Part shown: positions 48,344 to 58,088 of the stretch, piece by piece
How the letters are laid out: every line of letters starts with the position of its first letter
Numbering within the stretch: position 1 is the stretch's first letter
Source of the DNA: Pseudomonas sp. MWU13-2105
GTDB lineage: Bacteria > Pseudomonadota > Gammaproteobacteria > Pseudomonadales > Pseudomonadaceae
Assembly: GCF_023242315.1 (NCBI RefSeq)
Contig: NZ_JALLIY010000002.1
Coordinates: 392,586-456,585 of the forward strand
Length of the DNA: 64,000 nucleotides
Reading direction: 5' to 3'
Notes under the pieces: model-generated
Databases searched by the model: none
Told to the model about the DNA's origin: nothing
What the model saw: only the letters and a program-made list of their open reading frames with translations
Position numbers and translations under genes: made by a program

Positions 48344-49393
48344 ATGGATATCAAGACTGCGCTGGGCCGTATCGTCGGCCATCTGGACCTGAGCACCGAT
48401 GAAATGCGCGATGTCATGCGTGAAATCATGACCGGGCAATGCACCGAGGCGCAGATCGGCGCCTTTATGATGGCCATGCGCATGAAGAGCGAAAGCATCG
48501 ACGAAATCGTCGGCGCGGTCTCGGTGATGCGCGAGTTGGCCGACAAGGTCGAACTCAAGACCCTCGACGGTGTGGTCGATGTGGTCGGCACCGGCGGTGA
48601 CGGGGCGAATATTTTCAACGTGTCCACCGCTTCCGCCTTTGTCGTGGCGGCTGCCGGTTGCACCGTGGCCAAGCATGGCAACCGCGCGGTGTCGGGTAAA
48701 AGTGGCAGTGCCGACCTGCTGGAGGCCGCCGGCATCTACCTGAACCTGACGCCGGTCCAGGTGGCGCGCTGCATCGATAATGTCGGGATCGGCTTCATGT
48801 TCGCCCAGACCCACCACCGTGCGATGAAATATGCCGCCGCGCCGCGCCGCGACCTGGGCTTGCGCACCCTGTTCAACATGCTCGGCCCGCTTACGAATCC
48901 GGCTGGCGTGAAGCATCAGGTGGTCGGCGTGTTCACCCAGGCCCTCTGCCGGCCATTGGCCGAAGTGCTGCACCGCCTGGGCAGCAAGCACGTACTGGTG
49001 GTGCATTCCCAGGACGGCCTGGATGAATTCAGCCTGGCCGCACCCACCTTCGTGGCGGAGCTGAAAGATGGTGCAATAACTGAATACTGGGTCCAGCCTG
49101 AAGACTTGGGTATAAAAAGCCAGAGTCTGTTTGGCTTGGTGGTCGAGAGCCCGGCGGCATCCCTGGAACTGATCCGTGATGCCCTGGGGCGTCGCAAGAC
49201 CGAGAACGGCCAGAAAGCCGCGGAAATGATCGTGCTCAATGCCGGTGCCGCGCTGTATGCCGCCGACCATGCCAGCAGCCTCAAAGAAGGCGTTGCCCTG
49301 GCTCACGATGCACTGCACACCGGCCTCGCCCGGGAAAAGCTCGAAGAGCTGGGCGCGTTCACCGCCGTATTCAAGCAGGAGAATGAAGGATGA
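48344..49393 (+). CDS. trpD: Anthranilate phosphoribosyltransferase
   Basis: The 349-residue enzyme attaches PRPP to anthranilate. The PRPP/metal loops [37 protein letters not shown] and the substrate-binding [19 protein letters not shown] are intact. The ATG follows TAAGGAG. The 4-bp overlap with trpC indicates translational coupling. Confidence 0.98.
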   Translation: MDIKTALGRIVGHLDLSTDEMRDVMREIMTGQCTEAQIGAFMMAMRMKSESIDEIVGAVSVMRELADKVELKTLDGVVDVVGTGGDGANIFNVSTASAFVVAAAGCTVAKHGNRAVSGKSGSADLLEAAGIYLNLTPVQVARCIDNVGIGFMFAQTHHRAMKYAAAPRRDLGLRTLFNMLGPLTNPAGVKHQVVGVFTQALCRPLAEVLHRLGSKHVLVVHSQDGLDEFSLAAPTFVAELKDGAITEYWVQPEDLGIKSQSLFGLVVESPAASLELIRDALGRRKTENGQKAAEMIVLNAGAALYAADHASSLKEGVALAHDALHTGLAREKLEELGAFTAVFKQENEG

Positions 49394-50229
49394 GTGTGCC
49401 AACCGTTCTGGAAAAGATCCTCGCCCGCAAGGCCGAGGAAGTGGCTGAGCGCAGCGCTCGCGTGAGTCTGGCCGAGCTCGAGGCCATGGCTCGGATCGCC
49501 GACGCGCCGCGCGGTTTCGCCCAGGCGCTGATCGAGCGGGCGAAGCAGAAGCAGCCGGCGGTGATTGCCGAAATCAAGAAGGCTTCGCCGAGCAAGGGCG
49601 TGATCCGCGAGAACTTCATTCCGGCCGACATCGCTCGCAGCTACGAAAAGGGCGGGGCGACCTGCCTGTCGGTGTTGACCGACGTCGACTATTTCCAGGG
49701 CGCCGACCTCTACCTGCAGCAGGCGCGCGCGGCGTGCAAGCTGCCGGTGATCCGCAAGGATTTCATGGTCGACCCGTATCAGATCGTCGAAGCCCGTGCC
49801 CTCGGCGCCGATTGCATCCTGCTGATCGTCGCGGCGCTGGACGATGCTTTGATGGCTGAATTGGCCGCGGTGGCCAAGGGCGTCGGTCTCGATGTGCTGG
49901 TGGAGTCCCATGACGCCGCCGAACTGGAGCGGGCCTTGAAGGTGCTGGATACGCCGCTGATCGGGATCAACAACCGCAACCTGCATACTTTTGAGGTCAG
50001 CCTGGAAACCACCCTCGACTTGTTGCCGATGGTCCCCCGTGATCGCCTGGTGATTACCGAGAGCGGTATTCTCAACCGGGCGGATGTCGAGTTGATGGAA
50101 ATCAGCGAAGTCTATTCGTTCCTGGTGGGCGAGGCATTCATGCGCGCGGACAGCCCGGGCGATGAATTGCAGCGCCTGTTTTTCCCGGAGCGTGGCGCCC
50201 CGGCAATCACTGGCTCGACCCTCGACTGA
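49390..50229 (+). CDS. trpC: Indole-3-glycerol-phosphate synthase
   Basis: The 279-residue single-domain TIM barrel closes the indole ring. The N-terminal signature [20 protein letters not shown] and catalytic segments [38 protein letters not shown] and ITESGI are present. As usual in pseudomonads it is not fused to TrpF. It is the last trp gene of this cluster; trpF, trpB and trpA are not in the window. Confidence 0.98.
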   Translation: MSVPTVLEKILARKAEEVAERSARVSLAELEAMARIADAPRGFAQALIERAKQKQPAVIAEIKKASPSKGVIRENFIPADIARSYEKGGATCLSVLTDVDYFQGADLYLQQARAACKLPVIRKDFMVDPYQIVEARALGADCILLIVAALDDALMAELAAVAKGVGLDVLVESHDAAELERALKVLDTPLIGINNRNLHTFEVSLETTLDLLPMVPRDRLVITESGILNRADVELMEISEVYSFLVGEAFMRADSPGDELQRLFFPERGAPAITGSTLD

Positions 50230-50247
50230 GCAGGGCTCGTTATCAGG

Positions 50248-50958
50248 ATGACCTCGATGCCCCAGCTCGTTGCCCTCACCGTCGAAGCCGGCCTGCGTGC
50301 CGAACAGGATCTGCTGGCCTCGGTCTGTGCCGGTGAGCAGGATTGGGGGCTGTTGTTCTGGCAGCCCAGCGATCGCGCGCTGGTGATGCCACGGCGCTTG
50401 AATCGCTTGCCGGGTTTCGACGCCGCCTGCGATGCCCTGGCAGCCAGCGGTTGGCCGGTATTGCTGCGTGAAACCGGCGGCGAGCCGGTACCGCAGTCCG
50501 GCGCTACAGTGAATATCGCCCTGGTGTATGCCCCGCCCCGTCACGAAGGTGACCAGAATCGTATCGAGACCGGCTATCGGCGCCTGTGCCAGCCGATCTG
50601 CGATGCGCTGGATGAGTTGGGCGGTGTTTCATCCCTGGGCGAAATCGATGGCGCGTTCTGCGACGGTCGCTTCAACGTCAACCTCAATGCTCGCAAGATG
50701 GTCGGCACCGCCCAGCGCTGGCGCCAGAGCCAGGGTGGCACTCGGCCCGTGGGGTTGGTGCACGGTGCGATGTTGATGGATAACGAGCGCGACTCGATGG
50801 TGGCCGCGGTCAATCGCTTCAACCAGACCTGCCAGTTGGATGCCCGGGTCCGGGCGCAAAGCCATGTCGCCTTGCATGAAGTCTATGCCGCGCCGCTATT
50901 CCTTGAGCGGCTCAGCGAGCTGTACCAACAGATGCTGCAGGATATCTTCCACCCTTAA
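50248..50958 (+). CDS. Lipoate-protein ligase A / BPL-LplA-LipB family protein
   Basis: The 236-residue protein has the biotin/lipoate ligase fold. It shows [34 protein letters not shown] and [14 protein letters not shown], like the lysine-containing LplA core (DGRKI..G.AQ). It could attach octanoate or lipoate, but it lacks the C-terminal accessory domain of classical LplA, so substrate and activity are uncertain. It lies 18 bp after trpC and may be read from the trp transcript. Its TAA shares TTAA (50955-50958) with the vfr stop on the other strand, leaving no room for a terminator. Confidence 0.85.
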   Translation: MTSMPQLVALTVEAGLRAEQDLLASVCAGEQDWGLLFWQPSDRALVMPRRLNRLPGFDAACDALAASGWPVLLRETGGEPVPQSGATVNIALVYAPPRHEGDQNRIETGYRRLCQPICDALDELGGVSSLGEIDGAFCDGRFNVNLNARKMVGTAQRWRQSQGGTRPVGLVHGAMLMDNERDSMVAAVNRFNQTCQLDARVRAQSHVALHEVYAAPLFLERLSELYQQMLQDIFHP

Positions 50959-51605
50959 CGGGTGCCGAACACCACCATGGTCTTGCCTTTGACGTGCACC
51001 AGGTTCTGCTCTTCCAGATCCTTGAGCACCCGTCCGACCATTTCCCGCGAGCAGCCGACAATCCGGCCGATTTCCTGGCGGGTGATCTTGATCTGCATGC
51101 CGTCGGGGTGAGTCATGGCATCGGGTTGTTTGCACAGTTCGAGCAGGCAACGGGCCACGCGGCCGGTGACGTCGAAGAATGCCAGGTCACCGACCTTGCG
51201 CGTGGTGTTGCGCAGGCGCTGGGCAATCTGGCCGCTGAGGGCGTAGAGAATATCCGGGTCCTGTTGGGCCAGTTCGCGGAATTTGCAGTAGCTGATCTCT
51301 GCCACTTCGCACTCGATCTTGGCCCGTACCCAGGCGCTACGCTCCTGCTCCAGGCCGGCCTGTTCGAACAGGCCGAGCTCGCCGAAAAAGTCCCCGGAAT
51401 TGAGGTAGGCGATGATCATTTCCCGCCCGTCGTCATCTTCAATGAGGATCGTGACTGAGCCCTTGATGATGAAAAACAGGGTTTGCGAACGGTCACCGGC
51501 ACAAATGATATTGCTCTTGGCCTGATAGCGGCGGCGCTGACAATGCATCAGCAGTTTGTCGAGGTTCTTGATCTTGGGGGCGGAAGCGGAAGCCAGAGCA
51601 ACCAT
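50955..51605 (-). CDS. vfr: CRP-family cAMP receptor Vfr
   Basis: The protein has 216 residues from ATG 51605 ([20 protein letters not shown]). The open frame continues 30 codons upstream, but Vfr starts here by family length. The cAMP pocket lies in [11 protein letters not shown] and ERSAWVRAK. The DNA-binding helix-turn-helix is [20 protein letters not shown]. In P. aeruginosa Vfr controls virulence, type IV pili and quorum sensing; in other pseudomonads the role is less defined. It is divergent from the OsmC gene and convergent, with overlapping stops, with the lipoate-ligase-like gene. Confidence 0.96.
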   Translation of the reverse strand: MVALASASAPKIKNLDKLLMHCQRRRYQAKSNIICAGDRSQTLFFIIKGSVTILIEDDDGREMIIAYLNSGDFFGELGLFEQAGLEQERSAWVRAKIECEVAEISYCKFRELAQQDPDILYALSGQIAQRLRNTTRKVGDLAFFDVTGRVARCLLELCKQPDAMTHPDGMQIKITRQEIGRIVGCSREMVGRVLKDLEEQNLVHVKGKTMVVFGTR

Positions 51606-51826
51606 GGTTGTTTCCCGAAAAGACTGCACGGTGTGGTTTGTTGTTTTAGGCATAGCTGCAAGGCTGGCATAACGCCAGTGATTTGGCGCCAGCATAACAG
51701 AGGCATTGTGTGGAAAATGGGGAATTTATGTGCTCGCTTGACCAGTCGTCGCCCATTGCCGGTTTCCTGTCGGGGCGGGCCGCTGTGCTAAGCTGGCTCC
51801 CTTTTTTCAGCAGTGGAGTCTAGGTG

Positions 51827-52249
51827 ATGAAGGCACGCATCCAATGGGCTGGCGAAGCCATGTTCCTCGGAGAGTCCGGTAGCGGGCATGTGGTGGTCAT
51901 GGACGGTCCGCCGGAAAGCGGTGGCCGTAACCTGGGCGTTCGTCCCATGGAAATGTTGCTGTTGGGCCTGGGCGGTTGCAGTAACTTCGACGTGGTCAGC
52001 ATCCTGAAGAAGTCGCGTCAGCCGGTTGAGAGCTGCGAAGCCTTTCTCGAGGCCGAGCGCGCCACCGAAGACCCCAAGGTGTTCACCAAGATCCACCTGC
52101 ACTTCGTGGTCAAGGGCCGCGGCCTGAAGGAAGCCCAGGTCAAGCGGGCGATCGAGCTGTCAGCGGAGAAATACTGCTCGGCTTCGATCATGCTCGGTGC
52201 CGCTGGCGTTGCCATCAGCCATGATTACGAGATCATCGAACTCGGCTGA
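51827..52249 (+). CDS. OsmC/Ohr family protein
   Basis: The protein has 140 residues starting at ATG 51827 (a GTG one codon upstream is possible). The OsmC signature is in [21 protein letters not shown], with one conserved Cys, and [18 protein letters not shown] holds the second. Two such cysteines in this family reduce organic hydroperoxides; this subgroup (YhfA-like) is not well characterised. It is divergent from vfr, an arrangement conserved at this locus. Confidence 0.9.
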   Translation: MKARIQWAGEAMFLGESGSGHVVVMDGPPESGGRNLGVRPMEMLLLGLGGCSNFDVVSILKKSRQPVESCEAFLEAERATEDPKVFTKIHLHFVVKGRGLKEAQVKRAIELSAEKYCSASIMLGAAGVAISHDYEIIELG

Positions 52250-52491
52250 GTCGACATTCAACTATCATAAAGTCCATGCAGACTCTGGCGATCAGTCGTT
52301 CAGGTCTGCATAATGCGCCACTTTTTTCAGGGCGCCTGGCCAGCAGCACACCTGCGGCCACGGACCCGAACAGACAACCAAAATCGCCATCGCGAAGAGG
52401 TGTTAACCGTCCTACGCAGCTGTGTCGTTCACAACTGACGGGCATGCTTGATCACGCGGCGGTGCCGCATCGATATAGAGAGTTTTTAACG

Positions 52492-53286
52492 GTGAAAAGC
52501 AAACTCAAGCTCCACGGGTTCAATAACCTGACCAAGACCTTGAGCTTCAACATCTATGACATCTGCTATGCGGAAACCCCGCAGGACCAGCAGGCCTACG
52601 TCGAGTACATCAACCAGGAATACGACGCGGAACGCCTGACGCAGATCCTCACGGAAGTGGTGGATATCATTGGTGCCAACATCCTGAACATCGCGCGTCA
52701 GGACTACGACCCTCAAGGTGCCAGTGTCACGATCCTGATCTCCGAACAGCCGGTGACCCCGACCGACAGTCAGATCGAAGAATCCCCGGGCCCGTTGCCC
52801 GAGACCATCCTGGCTCACCTCGACAAGAGCCACATCACGGTGCATACCTACCCGGAAATCCATCCGGTCGACGGTATCGCGACGTTCCGTGTGGACATCG
52901 ATGTGTCGACGTGCGGCGTCATTTCACCGCTCAAAGCCCTCAACTACCTGATCCACCAGTTCGACTCGGACATCGTCACCGTCGATTATCGCGTACGTGG
53001 TTTCACCCGTGATGTCGAAGGCAAGAAACACTTCATCGACCACGAGATCAACTCGATCCAGAACTATCTTTCGGAAGACAGCCGCAAGAGCTATCAGATG
53101 ACGGATGTGAATGTGTATCAGGAGAACATGTTCCACACCAAGATGCTGCTCAAGGAGTTCGAACTGGACAACTACCTGTTCGGCGACGCGACCAACAACC
53201 TGTCGGCGGAGCAGCGTGCCCAGGTGACCGAGCGGGTGAAGCACGAAATGCTGGAGATTTTTTACGCACGCAATATGCCGACGTAA
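52492..53286 (+). CDS. speD: S-adenosylmethionine decarboxylase proenzyme (class 1A)
   Basis: The protein has 264 residues from a GTG at 52492 ([20 protein letters not shown]), matching the 264 residues of E. coli SpeD. The pyruvoyl-forming Ser lies in [15 protein letters not shown], where self-cleavage creates the two chains. It supplies decarboxylated SAM for spermidine synthesis. The ribosome site (AGAGAG, 10 bp upstream) is weak and the frame is open for 72 codons further up, but that extension has no family similarity. It ends at a strong bidirectional terminator. Confidence 0.96.
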   Translation: MKSKLKLHGFNNLTKTLSFNIYDICYAETPQDQQAYVEYINQEYDAERLTQILTEVVDIIGANILNIARQDYDPQGASVTILISEQPVTPTDSQIEESPGPLPETILAHLDKSHITVHTYPEIHPVDGIATFRVDIDVSTCGVISPLKALNYLIHQFDSDIVTVDYRVRGFTRDVEGKKHFIDHEINSIQNYLSEDSRKSYQMTDVNVYQENMFHTKMLLKEFELDNYLFGDATNNLSAEQRAQVTERVKHEMLEIFYARNMPT

Positions 53287-53297
53287 GTTTCCTGGCC

Positions 53298-53334
53298 AAA
53301 AAAGAAGGGCGCCCGAGTGGCGCCCTTCTTTTTT
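53298..53334. terminator. Bidirectional terminator between speD and coq7
   Basis: AAAAAAGAAGGGCGCC-CGAGT-GGCGCCCTTCTTTTTT is a perfect 16-bp stem with A and T tracts on both sides. It serves the convergent speD (+) and coq7 (-) transcripts. Confidence 0.95.
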
Positions 53335-53363
53335 TACCTGTTTCTTGGCGTAGCCGCGGTGGC

Positions 53364-54011
53364 TCAGATGCGGTAGGTGCTCTTGGTCATGACCTTGGCC
53401 AGCAGGCTCATACCGAACTTCACCGGAGCCGGGAAGCGGAAGCCGCCGGCGTTCAGCGCGGACTCGGCGTGATGTTCTTCGTCGATGCGCATCTGCTCAA
53501 GGATCGCCCGGGACTTTTCGTCCTCGGCCGGCAACTGCTCCAGGTGTTCGTTCAGGTGTTTGCACACCTGGTCTTCGGTGGCTGCGACAAAGCCCAGGCT
53601 GACCTTGTCGCTGATCAGCCCAGCGGCGGCACCGATGCCGAAGGACAGGCCATAGAACAGCGGGTTGAGCACGCTGGGATGGCTGCCCAACTGGCGGATG
53701 CGCTGTTCGCACCAGGCCAGGTGATCGACTTCTTCTTCGGCAGCCTTTTCCATGGCGGCGCGCACATGGGGCAGCTTGGCGGTCAAGGCCTGGCCCTGAT
53801 AGAGGGCCTGGGCACAGACTTCCCCGGTATGGTTGATGCGCATCAGGCCGGCGACGTGACGGCTGTCGTCTTCGCTCATCGGCGCGTCGGGCTGCACGAT
53901 AGCCGGCGAAGGGCGGTAGGGCTGGCCGCTGAACGGCAGCAAGGTGCGCATCGCGGTATCGGCTTGCAGCAGAAGACGGTCAATCGGCGAGTAGTGACGT
54001 TGGGTAGTCAT
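53364..54011 (-). CDS. coq7: 2-polyprenyl-3-methyl-6-methoxy-1,4-benzoquinol hydroxylase (demethoxyubiquinone hydroxylase)
   Basis: The 215-residue di-iron hydroxylase carries out the last ring hydroxylation of ubiquinone synthesis. Iron ligands are visible as a ferritin-like four-helix set: [42 protein letters not shown] and [11 protein letters not shown]. It is the alternative to UbiF found in pseudomonads. It is the last gene of a leftward run from hemJ and is followed by the bidirectional terminator. Confidence 0.97.
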   Translation of the reverse strand: MTTQRHYSPIDRLLLQADTAMRTLLPFSGQPYRPSPAIVQPDAPMSEDDSRHVAGLMRINHTGEVCAQALYQGQALTAKLPHVRAAMEKAAEEEVDHLAWCEQRIRQLGSHPSVLNPLFYGLSFGIGAAAGLISDKVSLGFVAATEDQVCKHLNEHLEQLPAEDEKSRAILEQMRIDEEHHAESALNAGGFRFPAPVKFGMSLLAKVMTKSTYRI

Positions 54012-54130
54012 GCTGACCTCCGGGAAAAATCTCGGCCTGCAGTTTACCGCAATCGAGAGCGGAAGGTTTGCGTTGGGTCAGGGGGGCGGGGGGATGTTGC
54101 TGCTGTACGCGATCTTGCAGACACCGTTAG

Positions 54131-54225
54131 TCCTGCAGGAGCCTGGCTTGTCGGGTCGCCGTATCGCAGCGACGAGGTCCGCAAGGACGCTAAAAGCTTC
54201 GCGGGCAAGCCCTGCTCCTACAGAT
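54131..54225. repeat. REP-like pair upstream of coq7
   Basis: TGCAGGAGCCTGGCTTGTCG and GCGGGCAAGCCCTGCTCCTAC face each other across about 50 bp. This belongs to the degenerate GGAGC/GCTCC type rather than the GCCGGC type. It lies in the 235-bp gap between the HIT gene and coq7; the coq7 promoter may also lie there. Confidence 0.6.
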
Positions 54226-54246
54226 CGGGGTGTTCGTGAAGTTGTA

Positions 54247-54585
54247 TCAGCCCGGTGGCCAGTGCATCTGGCGCTGACCCAGTACGTGCATATGAATGTG
54301 ATAGACGGTTTGTCCACCCTCTTCATTGCAGTTCATCACCACGCGGAAGCCTTTTTCACAACCCAGCTCCAGGGCCAGACGTTGGGCGGTGAACAGGATA
54401 TGTCCGGCCAGGGCCTTGTCGTCTTCGGTCAGGTCATTGAGGGTGCGTACCGGCTTTTTCGGAATAACCAGGAAATGCACCGGTGCCTGCGGGGCGATAT
54501 CGTGGAAGGCCAGGACCTGGTCATCCTCGTAAATGATCTTCGCGGGTATTTCTCTGTTGATGATCTTGGTGAACAGAGTATCCAC
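54247..54585 (-). CDS. HIT family (histidine triad) nucleotide-binding protein, HinT-like
   Basis: The protein has 112 residues from a GTG at 54585 (VDTLFTKIINREIPAKIIYE), with GGAGAAACAGCT as ribosome site; the upstream in-frame ATG gives an unlikely 20-residue extension. The triad motif is QTVYHIHMHVLG, with the conserved HFLVIPKKPV before it. Enzymes of this group hydrolyse purine nucleoside phosphoramidates. It lies 63 bp after the SDR gene in the same direction. Confidence 0.93.
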   Translation of the reverse strand: MDTLFTKIINREIPAKIIYEDDQVLAFHDIAPQAPVHFLVIPKKPVRTLNDLTEDDKALAGHILFTAQRLALELGCEKGFRVVMNCNEEGGQTVYHIHMHVLGQRQMHWPPG

Positions 54586-54648
54586 AGCTGTTTCTCCGTT
54601 GAGTGGTTCGGGCCAGAGTCTGTACGGACACGGCCGTGAGTTCAAGTT

Positions 54649-55437
54649 TCAGCGCGGGCAATAGGTCCTGGTCGCGACACCGGCGAGCTTGCGCATCGCC
54701 CAGCGCGGCATCAGGCGCGGGACGCGGGCCAGCCAGCGGTTGCGCCAGCCGGGAATGATCACCGCGCGGTTCTTCTCCAGCGCGCGTACCGCGTACAGTG
54801 CGACTTCTTCGGGGCTCATCATCAGTTTGCTGTGCGAAAGCTTTTCTACGGCCAGCTGTGCGTTGCGAAAGAACGCGGTCCGGGTCAGGCCGGGGCAGAG
54901 CACCGAGACCTTGATCCCGGTTTTCTTAAGCTCTTCGCGCAGGCCTTCGGAGAAGTGCAGCACGTAAGCCTTGCTCGCGTAATAACTGCTCATCCAGGGC
55001 GCCGGGTGAAACGCCGCGATGGAGGCGACGTTGAGAATCTGCCCGCCACCCTGTATCGCCATGAGGTTACCCAGGGTATGACAAAGTCGGGTCAGGGCGA
55101 GGATATTGACTTCGATCAGGTCTTGCTCGGTCCCCCAATCCTGGGCCAGGAACGGCCCGCAAGTGCCGAGGCCGGCGCAGTTGACCAGCAGGTCAATCTG
55201 TCGCTCGCCTTCCTCCAGCTCCAACAGGAAGCCGGACAGGCGCAGCGGCTCGCTCAGGTCGCAGGCACGAAACAACACCTCGACGCCAAAGCGCTGGGTC
55301 AGTTCCAGGGCAATGGTTTCCAGCTGATCACGCTGGCGGGCCACCAGAATCAGGCTGCGGCCACGGCGCGCCAGGGCTTCGGCCAGGGCCAGGCCAATAC
55401 CGCTGGAGGCGCCGGTGATCAGGGCGTAACGGGTCAT
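54649..55437 (-). CDS. Short-chain dehydrogenase/reductase
   Basis: The protein has 262 residues from ATG 55437 (MTRYALITGASSGIGLALAE), preceded by TGGAGAATTGC; a start five codons earlier would bury that site. The classical SDR cofactor motif TGASSGIG, the NAG-type VNCAGLGTCG and the catalytic Ser plus YxxxK (SSYYASKAYV) are present. A basic tail (RWLARVPRLMPRWAMRKL) is typical of the YqjQ/DltE-like group. The substrate is unknown. Confidence 0.93.
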   Translation of the reverse strand: MTRYALITGASSGIGLALAEALARRGRSLILVARQRDQLETIALELTQRFGVEVLFRACDLSEPLRLSGFLLELEEGERQIDLLVNCAGLGTCGPFLAQDWGTEQDLIEVNILALTRLCHTLGNLMAIQGGGQILNVASIAAFHPAPWMSSYYASKAYVLHFSEGLREELKKTGIKVSVLCPGLTRTAFFRNAQLAVEKLSHSKLMMSPEEVALYAVRALEKNRAVIIPGWRNRWLARVPRLMPRWAMRKLAGVATRTYCPR

Positions 55438-55497
55438 GCAATTCTCCATCACAACGGCTCCGAGCCTTGGGACAGAGGGTCGCAGGCTCAGAAGCGG

Positions 55498-56463
55498 TTA
55501 TTCTTTTTCATCTTGCTCATAGTCTACAGCGGGCGGCGCGGATTCGGCTGCCGCTGCCGCATCGTCGGGGCTGTCGGCCTCGTCGGCGCTGACGGCGTCG
55601 CTGCTTTGCGAATAGCTGGTCGATTCGTTGTTGTAGTCTCTCTCCAGGTTGCTCAGACCGCCGGTTACCGCAACGATGCCAAAGATGACCCCGCAGACGA
55701 CCGAGAGCACGGCCAAGACCTTGACCGCGGTGCTGTTCGGTGGGGGCGGTGCGCCGTATTGGTTGGCGCCGCTATTGCCGGGGCAGAACATCAGCACAAA
55801 GGGGAACAGGCTGCCGACGAAGGGGACCAGGGTCAGTAGCCAGAGCCAACCGGACCAGCCGATATCGTGCAGGCGTTGTACGGCGATCTGGATGGAAAAG
55901 ACCATGAAGGCGATCAAGGCAGCGCCGCCGAGTACGACGCCAATGGTGATCGCGGTGTTCAGCGAGGCTGCCGCGGTGCCCATGGCGAAGGCGAAGATCG
56001 CGCCGGCCACCGGTAGGGTCACGAACATCAGGACCATGCTCCAGGCCAGGTAGCGCAGCCGGCCGATACGCCCGCGGGTGGTGAAGGCCTGGAGCTGGCC
56101 GAAGGCGGGCAGGGTATCGCCGACCTGGGCTTGCGGCGGCGCGTAGGGTGACTGGTAAGTCGCTGGCTCCGCTGGCGCGGTGCTGGCCGGCAGGTCATCG
56201 ATATCCGCCAGGCTCAGTTCGACGGCCGCCGGTTCGGCCTCCAGGCGGGCTTCGATGCCGGTCTTGCGCAAGGCTTGCAGATAGGACTCGGCCTCGGCGG
56301 CCGAAAGGTCGCGCTTCAGGGCGACCGGCTGGCCACTGAACAGCCGTTCCACCGAAGCCACGTCGGTCTTGAACAGCGCGGCCAGGTTGAACTGGGCGGT
56401 GCTTTTGTCCACGCCGGCCTGCAAGGTGCCGTCGAACACGATTTTGAAGCGGTTTTCGCTCAT
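55498..56463 (-). CDS. DUF805 membrane protein with an N-terminal alpha/beta domain
   Basis: The protein has 321 residues from ATG 56463 (MSENRFKIVFDGTLQAGVDK), preceded by AAGGA; a GTG six codons earlier is possible but overlaps that site. The first about 75 residues form a small domain (SVERLFSGQPVALKRDLS..EAESYLQALRKTG) often fused to membrane domains in pseudomonads. A Pro-rich linker follows, then the DUF805 part (TTRGRIGRLRYL, QRLHDIGWSGWLWLLTLVPF, FCPGNSGANQYG) with about four helices, an extra TM, and an acidic Ser/Asp/Ala tail. The function is unknown. Confidence 0.88.
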   Translation of the reverse strand: MSENRFKIVFDGTLQAGVDKSTAQFNLAALFKTDVASVERLFSGQPVALKRDLSAAEAESYLQALRKTGIEARLEAEPAAVELSLADIDDLPASTAPAEPATYQSPYAPPQAQVGDTLPAFGQLQAFTTRGRIGRLRYLAWSMVLMFVTLPVAGAIFAFAMGTAAASLNTAITIGVVLGGAALIAFMVFSIQIAVQRLHDIGWSGWLWLLTLVPFVGSLFPFVLMFCPGNSGANQYGAPPPPNSTAVKVLAVLSVVCGVIFGIVAVTGGLSNLERDYNNESTSYSQSSDAVSADEADSPDDAAAAAESAPPAVDYEQDEKE

Positions 56464-56520
56464 GAAGGGCGTCCTTGTCACATGTCATTGGCATTGCAGG
56501 GTAAGCCTGCAACACGGATG

Positions 56521-57492
56521 TTACGGTCGTGGCCAGTGCCGGGGCAACTCTGCGGCCAGTGCCTGGGCCTTGCGATACTCGGCATCGAGCCGGGCGACCA
56601 GTTGGTCGACGCTGGGCAGGTCATCGATCTCACCGACGCCCTGGCCGGCCGACCAGACGGTTTTCCAGGCCTTGGCCTCGTCGCCGAGCGGCTTGAGCTT
56701 GGCGCCGAAGTTCACCTCGCCCTTGCCTTGCAACGCGGCGAGGTCGAAACCGGCATTTTCCAGGCTTTGACGCATAAAGCTCGCGGGCACCCCGGATACC
56801 GCCGCAGTGTGCACGATATCGGCCGCCTGGGATGTGAGCAGCATCTCCTTATAAGCTTCGGGGGCATGACTTTCCGTGGTTGCGATAAAGCGCGTGCCGA
56901 AGTAGGCCAGATCCGCGCCGAGCAACTGGGCGGCGAGAATCTCGTGACCGTGGTTCAGGCAGCCGGCCAGCAGCAGGGTCTTGTCGAAGAACTGGCGGAT
57001 TTCAGCGATCAGGGCGAACGGGCTCCAGGTGCCGGCATGCCCGCCGGCACCGGCCGCCACGGCGATCAGCCCGTCGACACCGGCCTCGGCGGCTTTCTCG
57101 GCATGGCGGCGGGTGGTCACGTCGTGGAACACCAGGCCACCATAGCTGTGCACGGCGTCCACCAACTCCTTGACCGCGCCCAGGCTGGTAATAACGATCG
57201 GCACCTGGTGCTCGATACAGATCTGCAGATCCGCCTGGAGCCGTGGGTTGCTGTTGTGCACGATCAGGTTGACGGCGTACGGCGCCGGATTGTCCAGGGT
57301 CGCCAGGCCGGCTTCGATTTCCTCGAGCCAGGCCTTGAAGCCACTGCTCTCGCGCTGGTTCAGGGCGGGGAAGCTGCCCACCACCCCGTTGCGACAGCAG
57401 GCGAGCACCAGTTGCGGGTTGGAAATCAGGAACATCGGCGCGGCCACCACGGGTAAGCGCAGGCGTTGTTCGAGCAGGGTGGGCAACGACAT
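56521..57492 (-). CDS. Nitronate monooxygenase family flavoprotein
   Basis: The 323-residue FMN-binding TIM barrel has AAPMFLISNPQLVLACCRNG at the start, VTTRRHAEKAAEAGVDGLIAV, AVAAGAGGHAGTWSPF with the catalytic-type His, and LGADLAYFGTRFIATTESHA for phosphate binding. This pattern matches 2-nitropropane dioxygenase/NMO and related enoyl-reductase-like proteins. The natural substrate may be propionate-3-nitronate but is not determined by sequence. It is co-directional with hemJ upstream. Confidence 0.92.
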   Translation of the reverse strand: MSLPTLLEQRLRLPVVAAPMFLISNPQLVLACCRNGVVGSFPALNQRESSGFKAWLEEIEAGLATLDNPAPYAVNLIVHNSNPRLQADLQICIEHQVPIVITSLGAVKELVDAVHSYGGLVFHDVTTRRHAEKAAEAGVDGLIAVAAGAGGHAGTWSPFALIAEIRQFFDKTLLLAGCLNHGHEILAAQLLGADLAYFGTRFIATTESHAPEAYKEMLLTSQAADIVHTAAVSGVPASFMRQSLENAGFDLAALQGKGEVNFGAKLKPLGDEAKAWKTVWSAGQGVGEIDDLPSVDQLVARLDAEYRKAQALAAELPRHWPRP

Positions 57493-57524
57493 GGAATGTG
57501 CTCCGGGCAGGGGGGGACGGCTGG

Positions 57525-57953
57525 CTAGAACGGCCGGACAACGACCAGGATGACAATAGCCAGCAATAGCAGAACCGGCACTTCATTGAACCAGCGATAA
57601 AAGACATGACTGCGGGTGTTTTCGCCACGGGCAAAACGTTTTACCTGGGCCCCGCACATATGGTGATAGCCGATCAGCACCACCACCAGGGTCAGCTTGG
57701 CATGGATCCAGCCGCCCTGGCTGAAGATGCTCGGGTTGAGGGCGATCAGCCAGCCGCCGAAGACCAGCGTGGCGATCATCGCCGGGCCCATGATGCCGCG
57801 GTACAGCTTGCGTTCCATGACGCTGAAGCGTTCCTGGCTGACGTTGTCCTCGCTCTGGGCGTGGTAGACGAACAGGCGCGGTAGATAGAACAGGCCGGCA
57901 AACCAGCAGACGACACTGACGATATGAAAGGCTTTGACCCACAGATAGAGCAT
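57525..57953 (-). CDS. hemJ: Protoporphyrinogen IX oxidase HemJ (UPF0093)
   Basis: The 142-residue inner-membrane protein has four helices. Family features are LWVKAFHIVSVVCWFAGLFY with the conserved His near the start, RLFVYHAQ, MERKLYRGIMGPAMIATLVF and WIHAKLTLVVVLIGYHHMCG. HemJ oxidises protoporphyrinogen IX to protoporphyrin IX in organisms lacking HemG or HemY. It is divergent from argC and first in the leftward run toward coq7. Confidence 0.93.
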   Translation of the reverse strand: MLYLWVKAFHIVSVVCWFAGLFYLPRLFVYHAQSEDNVSQERFSVMERKLYRGIMGPAMIATLVFGGWLIALNPSIFSQGGWIHAKLTLVVVLIGYHHMCGAQVKRFARGENTRSHVFYRWFNEVPVLLLLAIVILVVVRPF

Positions 57954-58088
57954 TTTTGGTTATTCCCAGGTTCACGGTAGGCCGAATAGTAGAGGCTTGT
58001 GCGTCCGCACGTCACCTTGGCGGTTGTCGCAGGCGCGCATGGCCCCTATTATCGTGGCCTTTCCAGTGGTTTCGTTGAGGGGCAGGTC

